DNA of 64,000 nucleotides. Origin: Bubalus kerabau (Eukaryota > Chordata > Mammalia > Artiodactyla > Bovidae). Each line of letters starts with the position of its first letter. Position 1 is the first letter of the stretch. Position numbers and translations under genes: made by a program. The notes below the pieces were generated by a model. That model was not told where the DNA came from, did not search any database, and saw nothing but the letters and a program-made list of their open reading frames with translations. Below are positions 22,761-35,424 of the stretch, piece after piece. The stretch spans positions 158,973,697-159,037,696 of the forward strand of contig NC_073627.1 in NCBI RefSeq assembly GCF_029407905.1, read 5' to 3'.

Positions 22761-23737
22761 TCATTTTTATAACAAGTTTTCTTACTATTACACCATATTG
22801 CCTGGTCTAAATCACTGAAAATTAAATCCTCATATAGCCATAATGGAGCTGCCTCTTTCAAGGCTTTGTGAGGAGATAAGAAGTTATGATAATGTCTTTC
22901 TTTTACTTTCAATCAGCTGTGCTGGTATTTTGTAAATCTAAAAAGCATAGTGTTTTAAAATTTGGAGAGAAAACAAGGCTAATCCTTTCATTTTCTAGTG
23001 AGCATGCACTCTGGGATGGGGTTGTTGAAAGCAGTACTTTGACCCTATCCTGCCCCAGTCTCCCACCACAAAACCACCACAAAAATAAAGTTGAGGAGCT
23101 CAGTGATGGCTATTGAAACTGAAAGGTGTCTATTAGATTTATCAGAGTGCTTTTTAGGTTAGTTGGATTCTTTGACTTTCCTTATCTGTCTGTGATATCC
23201 AATGGTGTCTGGGTCTCTGGGTCAGTTTGGTGCATTAGACAGAGCACAGTCAAATAAAAGATCAGAAGACAAGTCTTGGCTGGCTGGTTGACATGTGAAT
23301 AGTATTCCTCTTCCTCATTAAAAAGATTTTACCAAGTCCAGTTTAATGCTCCTGTAAATTTGGGAGCTGCTAATCTGAGGTTGGGATAGGGTCAAGCCTT
23401 TATTCACAAGATGAATGATAAACAGGTGATCAAGTCAGGTACTGAGTGAAAACAGGCATGTTGGGAGGTTTAGGTTTGGTGACTTTCTCTTTGAAGAAGC
23501 AAAAAGGCAACAGACAGCTTAAAGAGATATGTGTAAGACTTCATGATTCACAAACCTTTATTGGTGAATGTCTTCCAGGATATTTATCTGGTCACAGAAG
23601 GATCACCAGCTGACTACTGAGGAACTTAGACATGAGAACAAATCTAGTGTCTCTCTACATTTATCTCTTTAATAACATACTTGCTCATTTTCCTTTTGTT
23701 TGTAATGTGGGCAGTTCCCGGTGACTGGGTTTCAAGT
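22748..23737. other. Unassigned DNA
   Basis: No recognised repeat or exon. Confidence 0.45.
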
Positions 23738-24239
23738 AGATTGTCCCAAACTTATGACATTTTGATTGTTTTGAGTTTTTCAATTTATGATGGTGTGAGA
23801 GGGATTCAGTAGAGACCATACTTTGGATTTTGAATTCTTATCTTTTCTTGGGCCAGCATTTATGGCATATCCTGAGCTATTATACTTCTTCATTTTGCTG
23901 GGCAGGGCAGCAGCTGCACCCTGAGCCAACCGTTTGATCACTAGAATAAGCAATGATGCACTTAAAACCATTCCAAACTCATACAGCTATTCTGTTTTTC
24001 AGTACAGTATTTGGTAAACTACCTGAGATTTCCAACACTTTATTATAAGTTAGGCTTGTGTTATATGATTTTGCCCAAATGAAAGCTAATGTAAGTGTTC
24101 TGAGAACATTTAAGGTAGGCGAGGCTAAGCTATCATGTTTGGTAGGTTAGATGTATTATACGTATTTTTGACTTACAGCATTTTCAACTTGTGATGGGTT
24201 TAGCAGGACATAACCCCATTGGAAGTTGAGGGAAATCTG
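23738..24239 (-). mobile_element. Tigger-class DNA transposon fossil (MER2-like)
   Basis: The right end 'cttgtgatgggtttagcagg' plus 'acataaccccattggaagtt', and the left end with 'aacttatgacattttg', resemble the inverted termini of a TcMar-Tigger non-autonomous element. Internal strings ('gttctgagaacatttaaggt', 'aggctaagctatcatg') match the same family in antisense. Highly diverged, no open frame. The family name is from memory. Confidence 0.6.
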
Positions 24240-25397
24240 AAGCACAGAATAAAAGTACCAAAACAGAGAGAGGTGTGTGTGTGTGTATGTATTAAATCTT
24301 AAAACATGACTTGAATTTATAGCATTCTCCACTCTTCAGCAGAAAAAACAGGTTTCATAGTGTGTCACTTACTGTGAAAGTACCAACAATGTAGAGTTCA
24401 AAAGTACAAATGTTACAGCCAGAAACATTGGGTTTCTTGGAAATGTGTTTGGGAAATCTTTTAAGACTGTAGCTGTCTAAAATTCTGCCTACAAGAAGTT
24501 TTCACATGGGCTCTGTCATATCCTGAAAAAGACTAGCTTATCATAAATGAGAGAACAATTGTTCTGATATAGAATGATTACATTTCAGTACTCAATGTGA
24601 GAGCAGGAATAAACAGATGAAGAACTAGCAAATCTTCTAGAAGGTAGTGCTTTATTACCACAAATACCTACCCTAAGCTAACTTCACCCAAAATCACTGT
24701 AATAAATGACTGCAGAAAGTCAGAAGGAAGAAAAACTCACTGAACATTTCAACACCTGTAACAAATGCAGTGTTCTAACCAACAAGAGGCTTATGAGTGG
24801 TGAAAGGTAATTGTGACAGCTCCAACAACTTTGCTAACCCACAAATTCTATTCAGGTAAGTGCAGACCCTCTGTATGAAATGAAAATATGTTTGCAATTC
24901 TCCTGTGGCACATATAGTAAGCGATAAAATAATAGAGTGATAAAATGTCATGAGGGATGGGAAATGGAAGGACCCTTGGAAAAACCCAACTAGTACTAAG
25001 AAGTGACTCTGGGAGTCAGGAAAATCTGGGAAGGAAAGAAGAAAAGTGACAGAGGGATCACCTAAAGTAATGTAGGCATGGCCTGTGCCTTCCAGAATCT
25101 GAGCCTGTCAGAATCTCTGTGTAACTATGAATGTGGTTCCAGGATTTATACAAACAGGAACTAATAGTCTATTTGAAATAAAGCTGAGAAAAAAAAAATC
25201 AGTGGTCCTTTCTAAAGTTCTGTTTATGTGGAAGGGCTCTAAATTATCGCAAGTTTAAATAAGGAAGAAGGTAAAACTAATGCCTTGTCTGGTCATTTAA
25301 AAAAGAGTTAAAACAATAGTATGTACTAGGAAATGTATCTTGTTTATACTACAAGTGTCTCAGAAAGAGTCATGTTACAGAAAATATGTTTTGAAAC
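24240..25397. other. Unassigned DNA with a short (GT)n
   Basis: A short GT run near 24272-24287. Otherwise nothing recognised. Confidence 0.45.
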
Positions 25398-26238
25398 AAT
25401 TCAGTTCAGTCGCTCAGTCATGTCTGACTATTTGTGACCCTATGAATCGCAGCACGCCAGGCCTCCCTGTCCGTCACCAACTCCCAGAGTTCACTCAAAC
25501 TCACATCCATCAAGTCCGTGATGCCATCCAGCCATCTCATACTCTGTCGTCCCCTTTTCTCCTGCCCCCAATCCCTCCCAGCATCAAGAGTCTTTTCCAA
25601 TGAGCCAACTCTTCGCATGAGGTGGCCAAAGTATTGGAGTTTCAGCTTTAGCATCATTCCTTCCAAGGAAATCCCGGGGCTGATCTCCTTTAGAATGGAC
25701 TGGTTGGATCTCCTTGCAGTCCAAGGGACTCGCAAGAGTCTTCTCCAACACCACAGTTTAAAAGCCTCAATTCTTCAGCGCTCAGCTTTCTTCACAGTCC
25801 AACTCTCACATCAATACATGACCACTGGAAAAACCATAGCCTTGACTATATGGACATTTGCTGGCAAAGTAATGTCTCTGCTTTTCAATATGCTATCTAG
25901 GGTGGTCATAGCTTTTCTTCCAAGGAGTAAGTGTCTTTTAATTTCATGGCTGCAGTCACCACCTGCAGTGATTTTTGAGCCCAAAAAACTAAAGTCTGAC
26001 ACTGTTTCCACTGTTTGCCCATCTATTTCCCATGAAGTGGTGGGACCAGATGCCATGATCTTCATTTTCTGAATGTTGAGTTTTAAGCCAACTTTTTCAC
26101 TCTCCTCTTTCACTTTCATCAAGAGGCTTTTGAGTTCCTCTTCACTTTCTGCCATAAGGGTGGTGTCATCTGCATATCTGAGGTTATTGATATTTCTCCT
26201 GGTGATCTTGATTCCAGCTTCTGCTTCTTCCAGCCCAG
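25398..26238 (-). mobile_element. BovB LINE 3' part, head-to-head with the next copy
   Basis: Antisense BovB from its 3' tail to just past the YADD region, where it breaks off. The reverse strand has a 149-codon frame (25811-26260) with 'RYADDTTLMAESEEELKSLL'. It meets a sense BovB at a palindromic junction. No clear individual target duplication; 'catgtta' at 25371-25377 and 28504-28510 flanks the pair but is not adjacent to the left end. Confidence 0.9.
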
Positions 26239-26255
26239 TCCATGTCGACATGGAC
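26238..26255. repeat. Perfect 18-bp palindrome at BovB-BovB junction
   Basis: 'gtccatgtcgacatggac' equals its own reverse complement. The right half is the normal BovB sequence that starts the sense copy. The left half is its mirror and is not expected in the antisense copy. Confidence 0.95.
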
Positions 26256-26772
26256 ATCACCAGATGGTCAACACCGAAATCAGATTGAGTATATCCTTTT
26301 TAGCCAAAGATGGAGAAGCTCTATACAGTCAGCAAAAACAAGACTGGGAGCTGACTGTGGCTCAGATCATGAACTCCTTATTGCCAAAATTCAGACTTAA
26401 ATTGAAGAAAGTAGGGAAAACCACTAGACCATTCAGGTATGACCTAAATCAAATCCCTTATGATTATAAAGTGGAAGTGAGAAATAGATTTAAGGGACTA
26501 GATCTGATAGAGTGCCTGATGAACTATGGAATGAGGTTCATGACATTGTACAGGAGACAGGGATCAAGACCATCCCCATGGAAAAGAAATGCAAAAAAGC
26601 AACATGGCTGTCTGGGGAGGCCTTACAAATAGCTGTGAAAAGAAGAGAAGTGAAAAGCAAAGGAGAAAAGGAAAGATATAAACATCTGAATGCAGAGTTC
26701 TAAAGAATAGCAAGAAGAGATAAGAAAGCCTTCCTCAGCGATCAATGCAAAGAAATAGAGGAAAACAACAGA

Positions 26773-27099
26773 ATGGGAAAGACTAGAGATCTCTTCAAGA
26801 AAATTAGAGATACCAAGGGAACATTTCATGCAAAGATGGGCTCGATAAAGGATAGAAATGGTATGAACCTAACAGAAGGAGAAGATTTTAAGAAGAGGTG
26901 GCAAGAATACACAGAAGAACTGTACACAAAAGATCTTCATAACCCAGATAATCAGGATAGTGTGATCACTGACCTAGAGCCAGACATCCTGGAATGTGAA
27001 GTCAAGTGGGCCTTAGAAAGTATCACTATGAACAAAGCTAGTGGAAGTGATGGAATTCCAGTTGAGCTATTTCAAATCCTAAAGGCTATTGCAGTATAA
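26773..27099 (+). pseudogene. BovB linker / RT N-terminal fragment
   Basis: A 108-codon frame with 'EEDFKKRWQEYTEELYTKDL'-like linker residues leading to 'NKASGSDGIPVELFQILK', the start of the RT region. A stop follows where the neighbouring longer copies read on. Confidence 0.75.
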
Positions 27100-27443
27100 G
27101 TGCTAAACTTAATATGTCAGCAAATCTGGAAAACTCAGCAGTGGCCACAGGACTGTAAAAGGTCAGTTTTCACTCCAATTCCAAAAAAGCCAAAGCCAAA
27201 GAATGTTCAAACTACTGCACCATTGCACTCATCTCACACACTGGTAAAGTAATGTTTAAAATTCTCCAAGCCAGGCTTCAGCAATATGTAAACCGTGAAC
27301 ATCCAGATGTTCAAGCTGGTTTTAGAAAAGGCAGAGGAACCAGAGATCAAATTGCCAACATCTGCTGGATCATGGAAAAAGCAAGAGAGTTCTAGAACAA
27401 TATCTATTTCTGCTTTATTGACTATGCCAAAGCCTTTGACTGT

Positions 27444-28121
27444 GTGGATCCCAATGAACTGTGGAAAATTCTGAAAGAGATGGGAATACCAGACCACCTG
27501 ATCTGCCTCTTTGGAAACCTGTATGCAGGTCAGGAAGCAACAGTTAGAACTGGCCATGGAACAACAGACTGGTTCCAAATAGGAAAAGGAGTATGTCAAG
27601 GCTATATACTGTCACCCTCCCTATTTAACTTATATGCAGAGTACATCATGACAAATGCCTGGCTGGAAGAAGCACAAGCTGGAATCAAGATTTCCAGGAG
27701 AAATATCAATAACCTCAGATATGCAGATGACACCACCCTTATGGCAGAAAGTGAAGAGGAACTCAAAAGCCTCTTGATGAAAGTGAAAGAGGAGAGTGAA
27801 AAAGTTGACTTAAAACTCAACATTCAGAAAATGAAGATTATGGCATCTGGTCCCATCACTTCATGGGAAATAAATGGGGAAACAGTGGAAACAGTGTCAG
27901 ACTTTATTTTTTTTGGCTCCAACATCACTGCAGATGGTGACTGCAGCCATGAAATTAAAACACACTTACTCCTTGGAAGAAAAGTTATGACCAACCTAGA
28001 TAGCATATTGAAAAGCAGAGACATTACTTTGGCAACAGAGGTCCGTCTAGTCAAGGCTATGGTTTTTCCTGTGGTCGTGTATGGATGTGAGAGTTGGACT
28101 GTAAAGAAAGCTGAGCACTGA
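27444..28121 (+). pseudogene. BovB RT and C-terminal fragment, 225 codons
   Basis: One of the longest open stretches. It starts just after RT motif A and contains 'GVCQGYILSPSLFNLYAEYI', the YADD box, and the region up to 'YGCESWTVKKAEH', where a TGA ends it. Motif A itself lies upstream in another frame, with a stop near 27394, so the RT is not whole. A further 62-codon frame (28161-28349) holds the basic C-terminus. Confidence 0.88.
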
Positions 28122-28510
28122 AGAATTGATGCTTTTGAACTGTGGTGTTGGAGAAGACTCTTGCGAGTCCCTTGGACTGCAAGGCGATCCAACCAGTCCA
28201 TTCTGAAGGAGATCAGCCCCGGGATTTCTTTGGAAGGAATGATGCTAAAGCTGAAACTCCAGTACTTTGGCCACCTCATGCGAAGAGTTAACTCATTGGA
28301 AAAGACTCTGATGCTGGGAGGGATTGAGGGTAGGAGGAGAAGGGGATGACAGAGGATGAGATGGCTGGATGGCATCACTGACTCGATGGACATGAGTCTG
28401 AGTGAACTCCAGGAATTGGTGATGAACAGGGAGGCCTGGCATAGTGTGATTCATGGTGTCGCAAAGAGTCGGACACAACTGAGCGAGTGAACTGAACTGA
28501 AGGCATGTTA

Positions 28511-31055
28511 GATATAATTAGGCCAGAGACAGAGGAGCAACTTTATGCCGCCTCAAATCATTGCTGCTTCTCTTCATAGAGTTCTAAAGAGACAGGGATA
28601 TAATTATCTGTCACTTTACTATCAACTGGTATTTTATCCCAAATTCATGAAGGTGGTCAGGTAGGCTAGAACATGGACTTACATTTTCCCATTGATAGTA
28701 CTCTTCTCCAGACTTGGATATTGGATCTCACTACCCTCTGGCTAGTTGTAAAAAAGGACAGGAGAAAGAGAAAAGTTATAGGGACTCTTCAGGGATGACT
28801 GACCTTAGGGAACCGTACTTTCCCATCAGTGGAAGGAGACATTTACCACATGTATGAGGCTTTAGTAGATAGTTACTTCTTATACTATCAATGGTGGTCT
28901 AATCATTCTCTTTGAATCTGATTGATCAGATTACTAAAAATGTTCTTTCCAGTATTTACAGGTGAAAGCAAGAAGGAGAAAGAATGTAAGAGAGGAAGGA
29001 GTCTTGATCATACCCTGTCCTTAATGGCCTACAGTTTTTGATTAAATGCAGATACAGTCACAAATTCCAATTAAATGTTATTATAATCATAGGATATATG
29101 CATTCATAATACTATGTGGAATTCAGAATACTTGGCTAATGCTCTGCCATATCCCTGGAGAAATTTCCATTTACCTAGGGATCTTAGAGATTTAGGGCCC
29201 ATCTGTCAGTGAAAAGAGAAGTTCATGATTGATAAGTGCTAGAACACAGCTAAGGAGATGTGCAAATCAACCAGAGTTTCCAGATTTGCATTTGAGATGG
29301 AGATTTTAAAAGCATGTAGGCTGATAGGAGGGAAATCATGAAGAATTTCTCCCCCACCCCTCATCTCCAATCAAGGGCAGATATGTCTGATTTCTAACAT
29401 GAGTAAATGGGAAAATAATATGTACTACCATGAGATCTATGTACAGATATTGTGGCATACAAGGAGAAGAACATTTCAAATACAGGTACAAATACAGTAA
29501 TAATACATTATAGTATGTGGAGGTAAATTTTAAAAGTGGTTGTTTTATGATTTCAATAATTCAAAACATGAACACTGTGAAACAAGAGAACAAAGAGGAA
29601 ATAAGATAAAAGACTGAGATGAAAACAGAACCAAGGTAAGTAAACATCAGGATGATACTAAAAACTGCCATATGAGAAATAAAATATGCCTTTGATATAA
29701 TAGGGATAAACACTGACCCCACAGGAAAGGGAGTCAGTGATGTGAGATGCATGTTTGGGGACCTTTTCCAGGATACAGAGTGAGAGGATTAAGATAGGAA
29801 GATGATGACAGCCAAGATGAAACATGAAAGATTACGGAGAACTGGCATAACAGATAAATGAATGAGATATCAAAACAAATGGTAAAAACTCAGCAATCAA
29901 AGTTGTGACTATAAAAATCTTTCCTAAACTGAACAAAGCATTGAATCTGCAGGGTAGAGTCTCACTGAGAAGCAGGAAGCATTAATGAAATGGAACCAAT
30001 ATTTAGGCACTTCCTGCTGAGATATCTGAATTTCAAAGGATATAAGAATAAAATATCTTACAACACCCAAGTAGGAAAAAATAAGATTATTTGTATAGAA
30101 AAAAAAAAAAAAGTGGATCTCTGATGTCTCCATCGCTAGATAGCAATGCTGGAAGCAGTATTTAAAGTGGTAGAGAGACAATGACAATAGTATGACTGAA
30201 GACCCCACATGCAGAGATACTGCCCTTTATGTACAGTGGCAACAAAAAGACACTGTGCACTATGCACAGCTCATGAGATGTAGTACACAAGTTCCATCCA
30301 GAATAAGAGAGAGATTCTCTAACTGACAAAGAGTTATCACGATAAAGAAACACTGAAAATGTTTCTTTGAAGTTATAAGAGTACTGGCACTGAATAGCAG
30401 ACTCAGTTATATGAATAACATAAGTAATTATAATGATTACAAACGTAATTGAAATATAAATTTCTGAACAAATTTTAAAGAGAATATTATTAATATAAAT
30501 TATTAAAATATAATAGTGAAAACCTGGCTATAAAATTCTAGATCAGGCAGTGAATGGGAAGTTGGTAGAAATAGAAGCATTACTATTAGAAGGGTATTGG
30601 GTTTTGCATGCATTTTTTAATCTAACTACCTTGATGATTATCTTAGAAAATTCATTTACTTGTGACTTTACATGCAGAATGATTTCATTGATAATTGTTC
30701 ACAGTATCTATTCCTTTACAATAGTTTTGTCTCTTATTTCCACTCTTTGTTCCTGTATGAGTTTTTCAAAAAAGGAAAACAAAACTTTCTGTTGCCACAG
30801 GAAGTGACCAGCAGGGCCCACATTAGCAGAACTAGTTACCAAGACTGGCTTGTTCTCTCCTTTGTTGTTCGGCCCAGTCTCATAATTATCACTGGCAAGG
30901 CTGTTTCTGGCATGAAGGATCCAGAGCAGAATCCTAATGCTTGACTTCCTAGGATTGCCAAGGTATTCGGATGAAGTCAGCTTTGGATTACTCTTTGTGG
31001 CAAAAATATTCCCTTTGATTGTTAATTATTCAATCAATTAATTATGGACTGTATT
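28511..31055. other. Unassigned DNA
   Basis: About 2.5 kb without a repeat or exon that I can name. AT-rich. Short A-run near 30100. Frames below 95 codons without domains. Confidence 0.45.
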
Positions 31056-31066
31056 AACAATGTCCA

Positions 31067-31346
31067 GTGAACATTGAAAAGACTGATGTTGAAGCTAAAG
31101 CTCCAATACTTTGGCCACCTGATGTGAAGAGCTGACTCATTGGAAAAGACCCTGATGCTGGGAAAGATTGAAGGCAGGAGGAGAAGGGGATGACAGGATG
31201 AGATGGTTGGATGGCATCATCAACTTGATGGACATGGGTTTGGGTGGACTCCGGGAGTTGGTGATGGACAGGGAGGCCTCACATGCTGTGGTTCATGGGG
31301 TCGCAAAGAGTCGGACATGACTGAGTGACTGAACTGAACTGAACTG
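31067..31346 (+). mobile_element. BovB LINE 3' end with 11-bp TSD
   Basis: Sense 3' terminus of about 280 bp with the (gaact)n tail. Perfect duplication 'aacaatgtcca' at 31056-31066 and 31347-31357. Heavily 5'-truncated, non-coding. Confidence 0.95.
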
Positions 31347-31357
31347 AACAATGTCCA

Positions 31358-31981
31358 TCCAGCAAATGTCAATGTTACCTTGGGAAGACAACTCTTCTTT
31401 CACATACATACTTTGTAATTTTAGAAGCATATAATGGTCACTGTTATCCTGGTCTGTTGGTGACACATGGTCCTAATTGGGAACCAGACTGTACATATTA
31501 AACAGCAGGAAGAAAACTCAGGCTGGTCCATAAGGCGATGTCATAGTGGAGGCAAGTTTCCTTTCTAATTCCAGCCTGTCCACTCTAATCAGAGGGTCTT
31601 ACAGCCTTTGCCCACCTGTGCTTACATAGTTTCTTCTCCATCCACCCTATTCCATTTAGGCCTCTCCTGTCCAGATATGGTTGATACTCTTATCTGATTC
31701 CAGACTTATGGTCACCAACATTTTTTCTGCCTTTTCTTTGATTGTATGATTTCCCCATCTTCTTCTACTATTTAGGTCCTCATGGTTAGGACTATTTAAC
31801 TTCCAACCACAGTATTAATCCTGCCCATAATTCCTAGAAGTAAATCTGACCAGAGACAGAAAGTACTAAAATAGTTTTACCTTCAAAAGTGTTCCACTTG
31901 CTGTTAGTCTGATCCTTACATAAGCCTAGATTGTCTTACCTGGGGTCCTATTCTCATGATTGGGGTGCTGTTTTGATATGT
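31358..31981. other. Unassigned DNA
   Basis: No recognised repeat or exon. Confidence 0.45.
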
Positions 31982-31994
31982 CATGTTCCCCAGG

Positions 31995-32206
31995 GGCTTC
32001 CCTGGTGGCTCAGTGGTAAAGAATATGCCTGCCAATGCAGGAGACATGAATTCCATCCCTGCGTCAGGAAGATTGCATGGAGAAGGAAATGGTAACTCAC
32101 TGCATTATTCTTGCCTGGGAAATCCCATGAACAGAGGAGCCTGGCAGGCTACAGTCCATGGGGTTGCAAAAGAGTTGGACACGACTTAACAACTAAATAG
32201 CAACAG
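31995..32206 (+). mobile_element. Bov-tA SINE, sense, full length
   Basis: Begins with the tRNA-Glu-derived head 'ggcttccctggtggctcagt' and ends with 'gttggacacgacttaacaac'. Flanking 'catgttccccagg' (31982-31994) and 'catgtttctcagg' (32207-32219) agree at 11 of 13 positions, a decayed target duplication. Confidence 0.95.
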
Positions 32207-32219
32207 CATGTTTCTCAGG

Positions 32220-32697
32220 TCCTGGAATGCTACCATACGCTCTCAGGCTTTTCTCAGGACTAGAACCCTGTTGAAGGCTGAACTCTGACTTTGTGGACAA
32301 TTACTGATTCCAAGCCTTCCAGATAATGCTACCTCTCTGTTTGACCAACCTACCGAGACACTCTGCTGATTGATTTTGAAGCTTTTCTGCTTAATGCACG
32401 TATGGATTGGGGCCTGATATCCTTTCACTCTTTTTGAGCATTTTTTCCTTTGTCATATGGCATGAATCATCTGTGTAGCTTTTCTGGGTCTCAAGTGAAT
32501 GACAGTTATGCTCAGCAAAGTCTTTCCACTCTGTTTGGCCCAGAACTCAGTCTCCCAGCACTGTACACTTTTGGGCATCATTTTCAATTCTGGACTTCAG
32601 AACAATTCCTAACAAGTCTGTTAGGTCTCACAGAATTTTGACCCATGCATGTGCAACCCAGACTTTTCCAAGGACCCATGGGGATACCCCATACCTA
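32220..32697. other. Unassigned DNA
   Basis: No recognised repeat or exon. Confidence 0.45.
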
Positions 32698-33122
32698 CTT
32701 CTTTGTTTCAGTGCAGTTCAGTTCAGTCACTCAGTCGTGTCCAACTCTTTGCGACTACATGGACTACAACACGTCAGGCCTCCCTGTCCATCACCTACTC
32801 CCGGAGTTTACCCAAACTCATATGCATTAAGTCTGTGAAGCCATCTAATCATCTTATCCTCTGTCATCCCCTTTTCCTCCTGCCCTCACTCTTTCCCAGC
32901 ATGAGGCTCTTTTAAAATGAGTCAGCTCTTTGCATCAGGTGGCCAAAGTATTGGGGTTTCAGCTTCAGCATCAGTCCTTCCAATGAACACTCAGGACTGA
33001 TCTCCTTTAGGATGGACTGGTTGGCTCTCCTTGCAGTCCAAGGGACTCTCAAGAGTCTTCTCCAACATGACAGTTTAAAAGCATCAATTCTTCGGTGCTC
33101 ACCTTTCTTTATAGTTGAACTC

Positions 33123-34079
33123 TCATATCCATACATGACTACTGGAAAAACCATAGCCTTGACTAGATGGACCTTTGTTGACAAAGTAGTAGTTCGTAGT
33201 GATGCTGTTTAATATGCTGTCTAGGTTGATCATAACTTTCCGTCCAAGGAGTAAGCGTCTTTTAACTTCATGGCTGCAATCAACATCTGTAGTGATTTTG
33301 GAGCCCCCAAAAATAAAGTCAGCCATTGTTTCCACTGTTTCCCCATCTATTTCCCATGAAGTGATGGGACTGGATGCCATGATCTTAGCTTTCTGAATGT
33401 TGAGTTTTAAGACAACTTTTTCACTCTCCTCTTTCACTTTCATCAAGAGGCTCTTTAGTTCTTCTTTACTTTTTACCATAAGGGTGGTGTCATCTGCATA
33501 TCTGAGGTTGTTAATATTTCTCCCAGCACTCTTGATTCCAGCTTGTGTTTCATCTAGCCCAGCATTTCTCATGATGTACTCTGTATATAAGTTAAATAAG
33601 CAGGATGACAATACACAGTCTTGATGTACTCCTTTTCCTATTTGGAACCAGTCTGGTGTTCCATGTCCAGTTCTAACTGTTGCTTCCTGACCTGCATACA
33701 GATTTCTCAAGAGGCAGATCAGGTGGTCTGGTATTCCCATCTCTTTCAGAATTTTCCACAGTTTATTGTGTTCCACACAGTCAAATGCTTTGGCATAGTC
33801 AATAAAGCAGAAATAGATATTTTTCTGGAACTCTCTTGCTTTTTCAATGATGCAATGGATGTTGGCAATTTGATCTCTGGTTCCTCTGCCTTTTCTAAAT
33901 ACAGCTTGAACATCTGGAAGTTCATGGTTCACATATTGTTGCAGCGTGGCTTGGAGAATTTTGAGCATTACTTTACTAGTGTGTGAGATGAGTGCAATTG
34001 TGCGGTAGTTTGAGCATTCTTTGGCATTGCCTTTCTTTGGGATTGGAATGAAAACTGACCTTTTCCAGCCCTGTGGCAA
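33123..34079 (-). pseudogene. BovB reverse transcriptase, 318-codon open stretch
   Basis: The longest open frame in the window. It covers nearly the whole RT: 'KRSVFIPIPKKGNAKECSNY' in the fingers, motif A in 'FCFIDYAKAFD', the block 'GVHQDCVLSSCLFNLY' (the usual Arg-Gln-Gly is altered to His-Gln-Asp), and motif C YADD with both aspartates. It then enters the C-terminal domain and shifts frame, so the last 25 or so residues are unrelated. No start in the proper place and no endonuclease in frame. The altered 'QG' to 'QD' is in a conserved RT block and probably harmful. Confidence 0.9.
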
Positions 34080-34588
34080 CTGCAGAGTTTTTCAAATTTG
34101 CTGGCATATCGAGTGCAGCACTTTCACAGCATCATGTTTCAGGATTTGAAATAGCTCAACTGGAATTCCATTACCTCCACTAGCTTTGTTCGTACTGATG
34201 CTTTCTAAGGCCCGCTTGACTTCACATTCCAGGATGTCTGGCTCTAGGTGAGTGAATACACCATCTTGATTATCTGGGTCTTGAAGATCTTTTTTCTACA
34301 GTTCTTCTGCGTATTCTTGCCACCTCTTCTTAATATCTTCTGCTTCTGTTAGGTCCATACCATTTTTGTCCATTATTGAGCCCCTCTTTGTATGAAAATT
34401 TCCCTTGGTATCTCTATTTTCCTGAAGCGATCTCTAGTCTTTCCCATTCTATTATTTTCCTCTATTTCTTTGTACTGATCACTGAGGAAGGCTTTCTTAT
34501 CTCTCCTTGCTATTCTTTGGAACTCTGCATTCAAACGGGTATATCTTTCCTTTTTTTCCTTTGCTTTTGTCTTCTCTTCTTTTCTCAG

Positions 34589-34924
34589 CTATTTGTAAGG
34601 CCTTCTCAGATAGCCATTTTGCTCTTTTGCATTTCTTTTTCTGGGGATGGTCTTGCTCTCTGTCTCCTGTACAATGTCATGTACCTCCATCCATAGGTCA
34701 TCAGGTACCCTGTCTATCAGATCTAGTCCCTTAAATCTATTTCTCACTTTTACTGTATAATCATAAGGGATTTGATTTAGGTCATACCTGAATGGTCTAG
34801 TGGTTTTCCCCACTTTCTTCAATTTAATTCTGAATTTGGCAATAAGGAGTTCATGATCTGAGCCACAGTCAGCTCCCAGTCTTATTTTTGCTGACTGTAC
34901 AGAGCTTCTCCATTTTGGCTGCAA
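34589..34924 (-). pseudogene. BovB endonuclease C-terminal block and linker
   Basis: A 111-codon frame containing 'ADCGSDHELLIAKFRIKLKK', whose Ser-Asp-His is the conserved C-terminal catalytic motif of APE-type endonucleases, followed by linker. The N-terminal half is in other frames (34934-35203, with 'FIIGDWNTKVGSQEIPG', the Asp-x-Asn active-site block). Confidence 0.85.
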
Positions 34925-35180
34925 GGAATATAATCAGTCTGATTCCAGTGTTGACCATCTGGTGATGTCCACATGTAGAGTCTTGTCTTGTGTTGTTGGA
35001 AGATGGTGTTTGTTATGACCAGTGTGTTTTCTCAGCAAAACTCTTAGCCTTTGACCTGCTTTGTTTTGTACTCCAAGGCCAAATTTGCCTGTTACTCCAG
35101 GTATTTCTTGACTTCCTACTTTTGTATTCCAGTCCCCTATAATGAAAAGGACATCTTCTTTGGGTGCTTGTTCTAAATGG

Positions 35181-35424
35181 CGGAGAAGGCAATGGCATCC
35201 CACTCTAGTACTCTTGCCTGGAAAATCCCATGGATGGAGGAGCCTGGTAGGTTGCAGTCCATGGGGTCGCTAAGAGTCAGACACAACTGAGCGATTTCAC
35301 TTTTCACTTTCATGCATTGGAGAAGGAAATGGCAACCCACTCCAGTGTTCTTGCCTGGAGAATCCCAGGGATGGGGTCGCACAGAGTTGGACACGACTGA
35401 AGTAATTTAGCATAGCATAGCATA
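35181..35424 (+). mobile_element. Bov-A2 SINE inside BovB endonuclease region, 11-bp TSD
   Basis: Sense Bov-A2 with shortened second monomer and a 'catag' repeat tail. Perfect duplication 'gttctaaatgg' at 35170-35180 and 35425-35435. It splits the BovB endonuclease coding region. Confidence 0.96.

Larger units (their letters stand above)
26247..28500 (+). mobile_element. BovB LINE, sense, from late endonuclease to 3' tail
   Basis: Starts inside the endonuclease C-terminal part ('tggacatcaccagatggtca'), passes the SDH-containing block (gactgtggctcagatcatga encodes CGSDH), linker, RT and C-terminal domain, and ends in the BovB tail (gagtgaactgaactga). About 2.25 kb, 5'-truncated. Frames: 122, 108 and 225 codons and shorter ones, so it is broken at several places. 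Confidence 0.92.

Noticed and set aside
31995..32070. tRNA-like sequence at the heads of Bov-tA and CHR-2 elements
   Set aside because: Derived from tRNA-Glu in evolution, but no cloverleaf or intact boxes that would support a tRNA gene.
33123..34079. The 318-codon RT frame as a live gene
   Set aside because: No in-frame endonuclease, altered conserved block, a frameshift at the C-terminus and no proper start.
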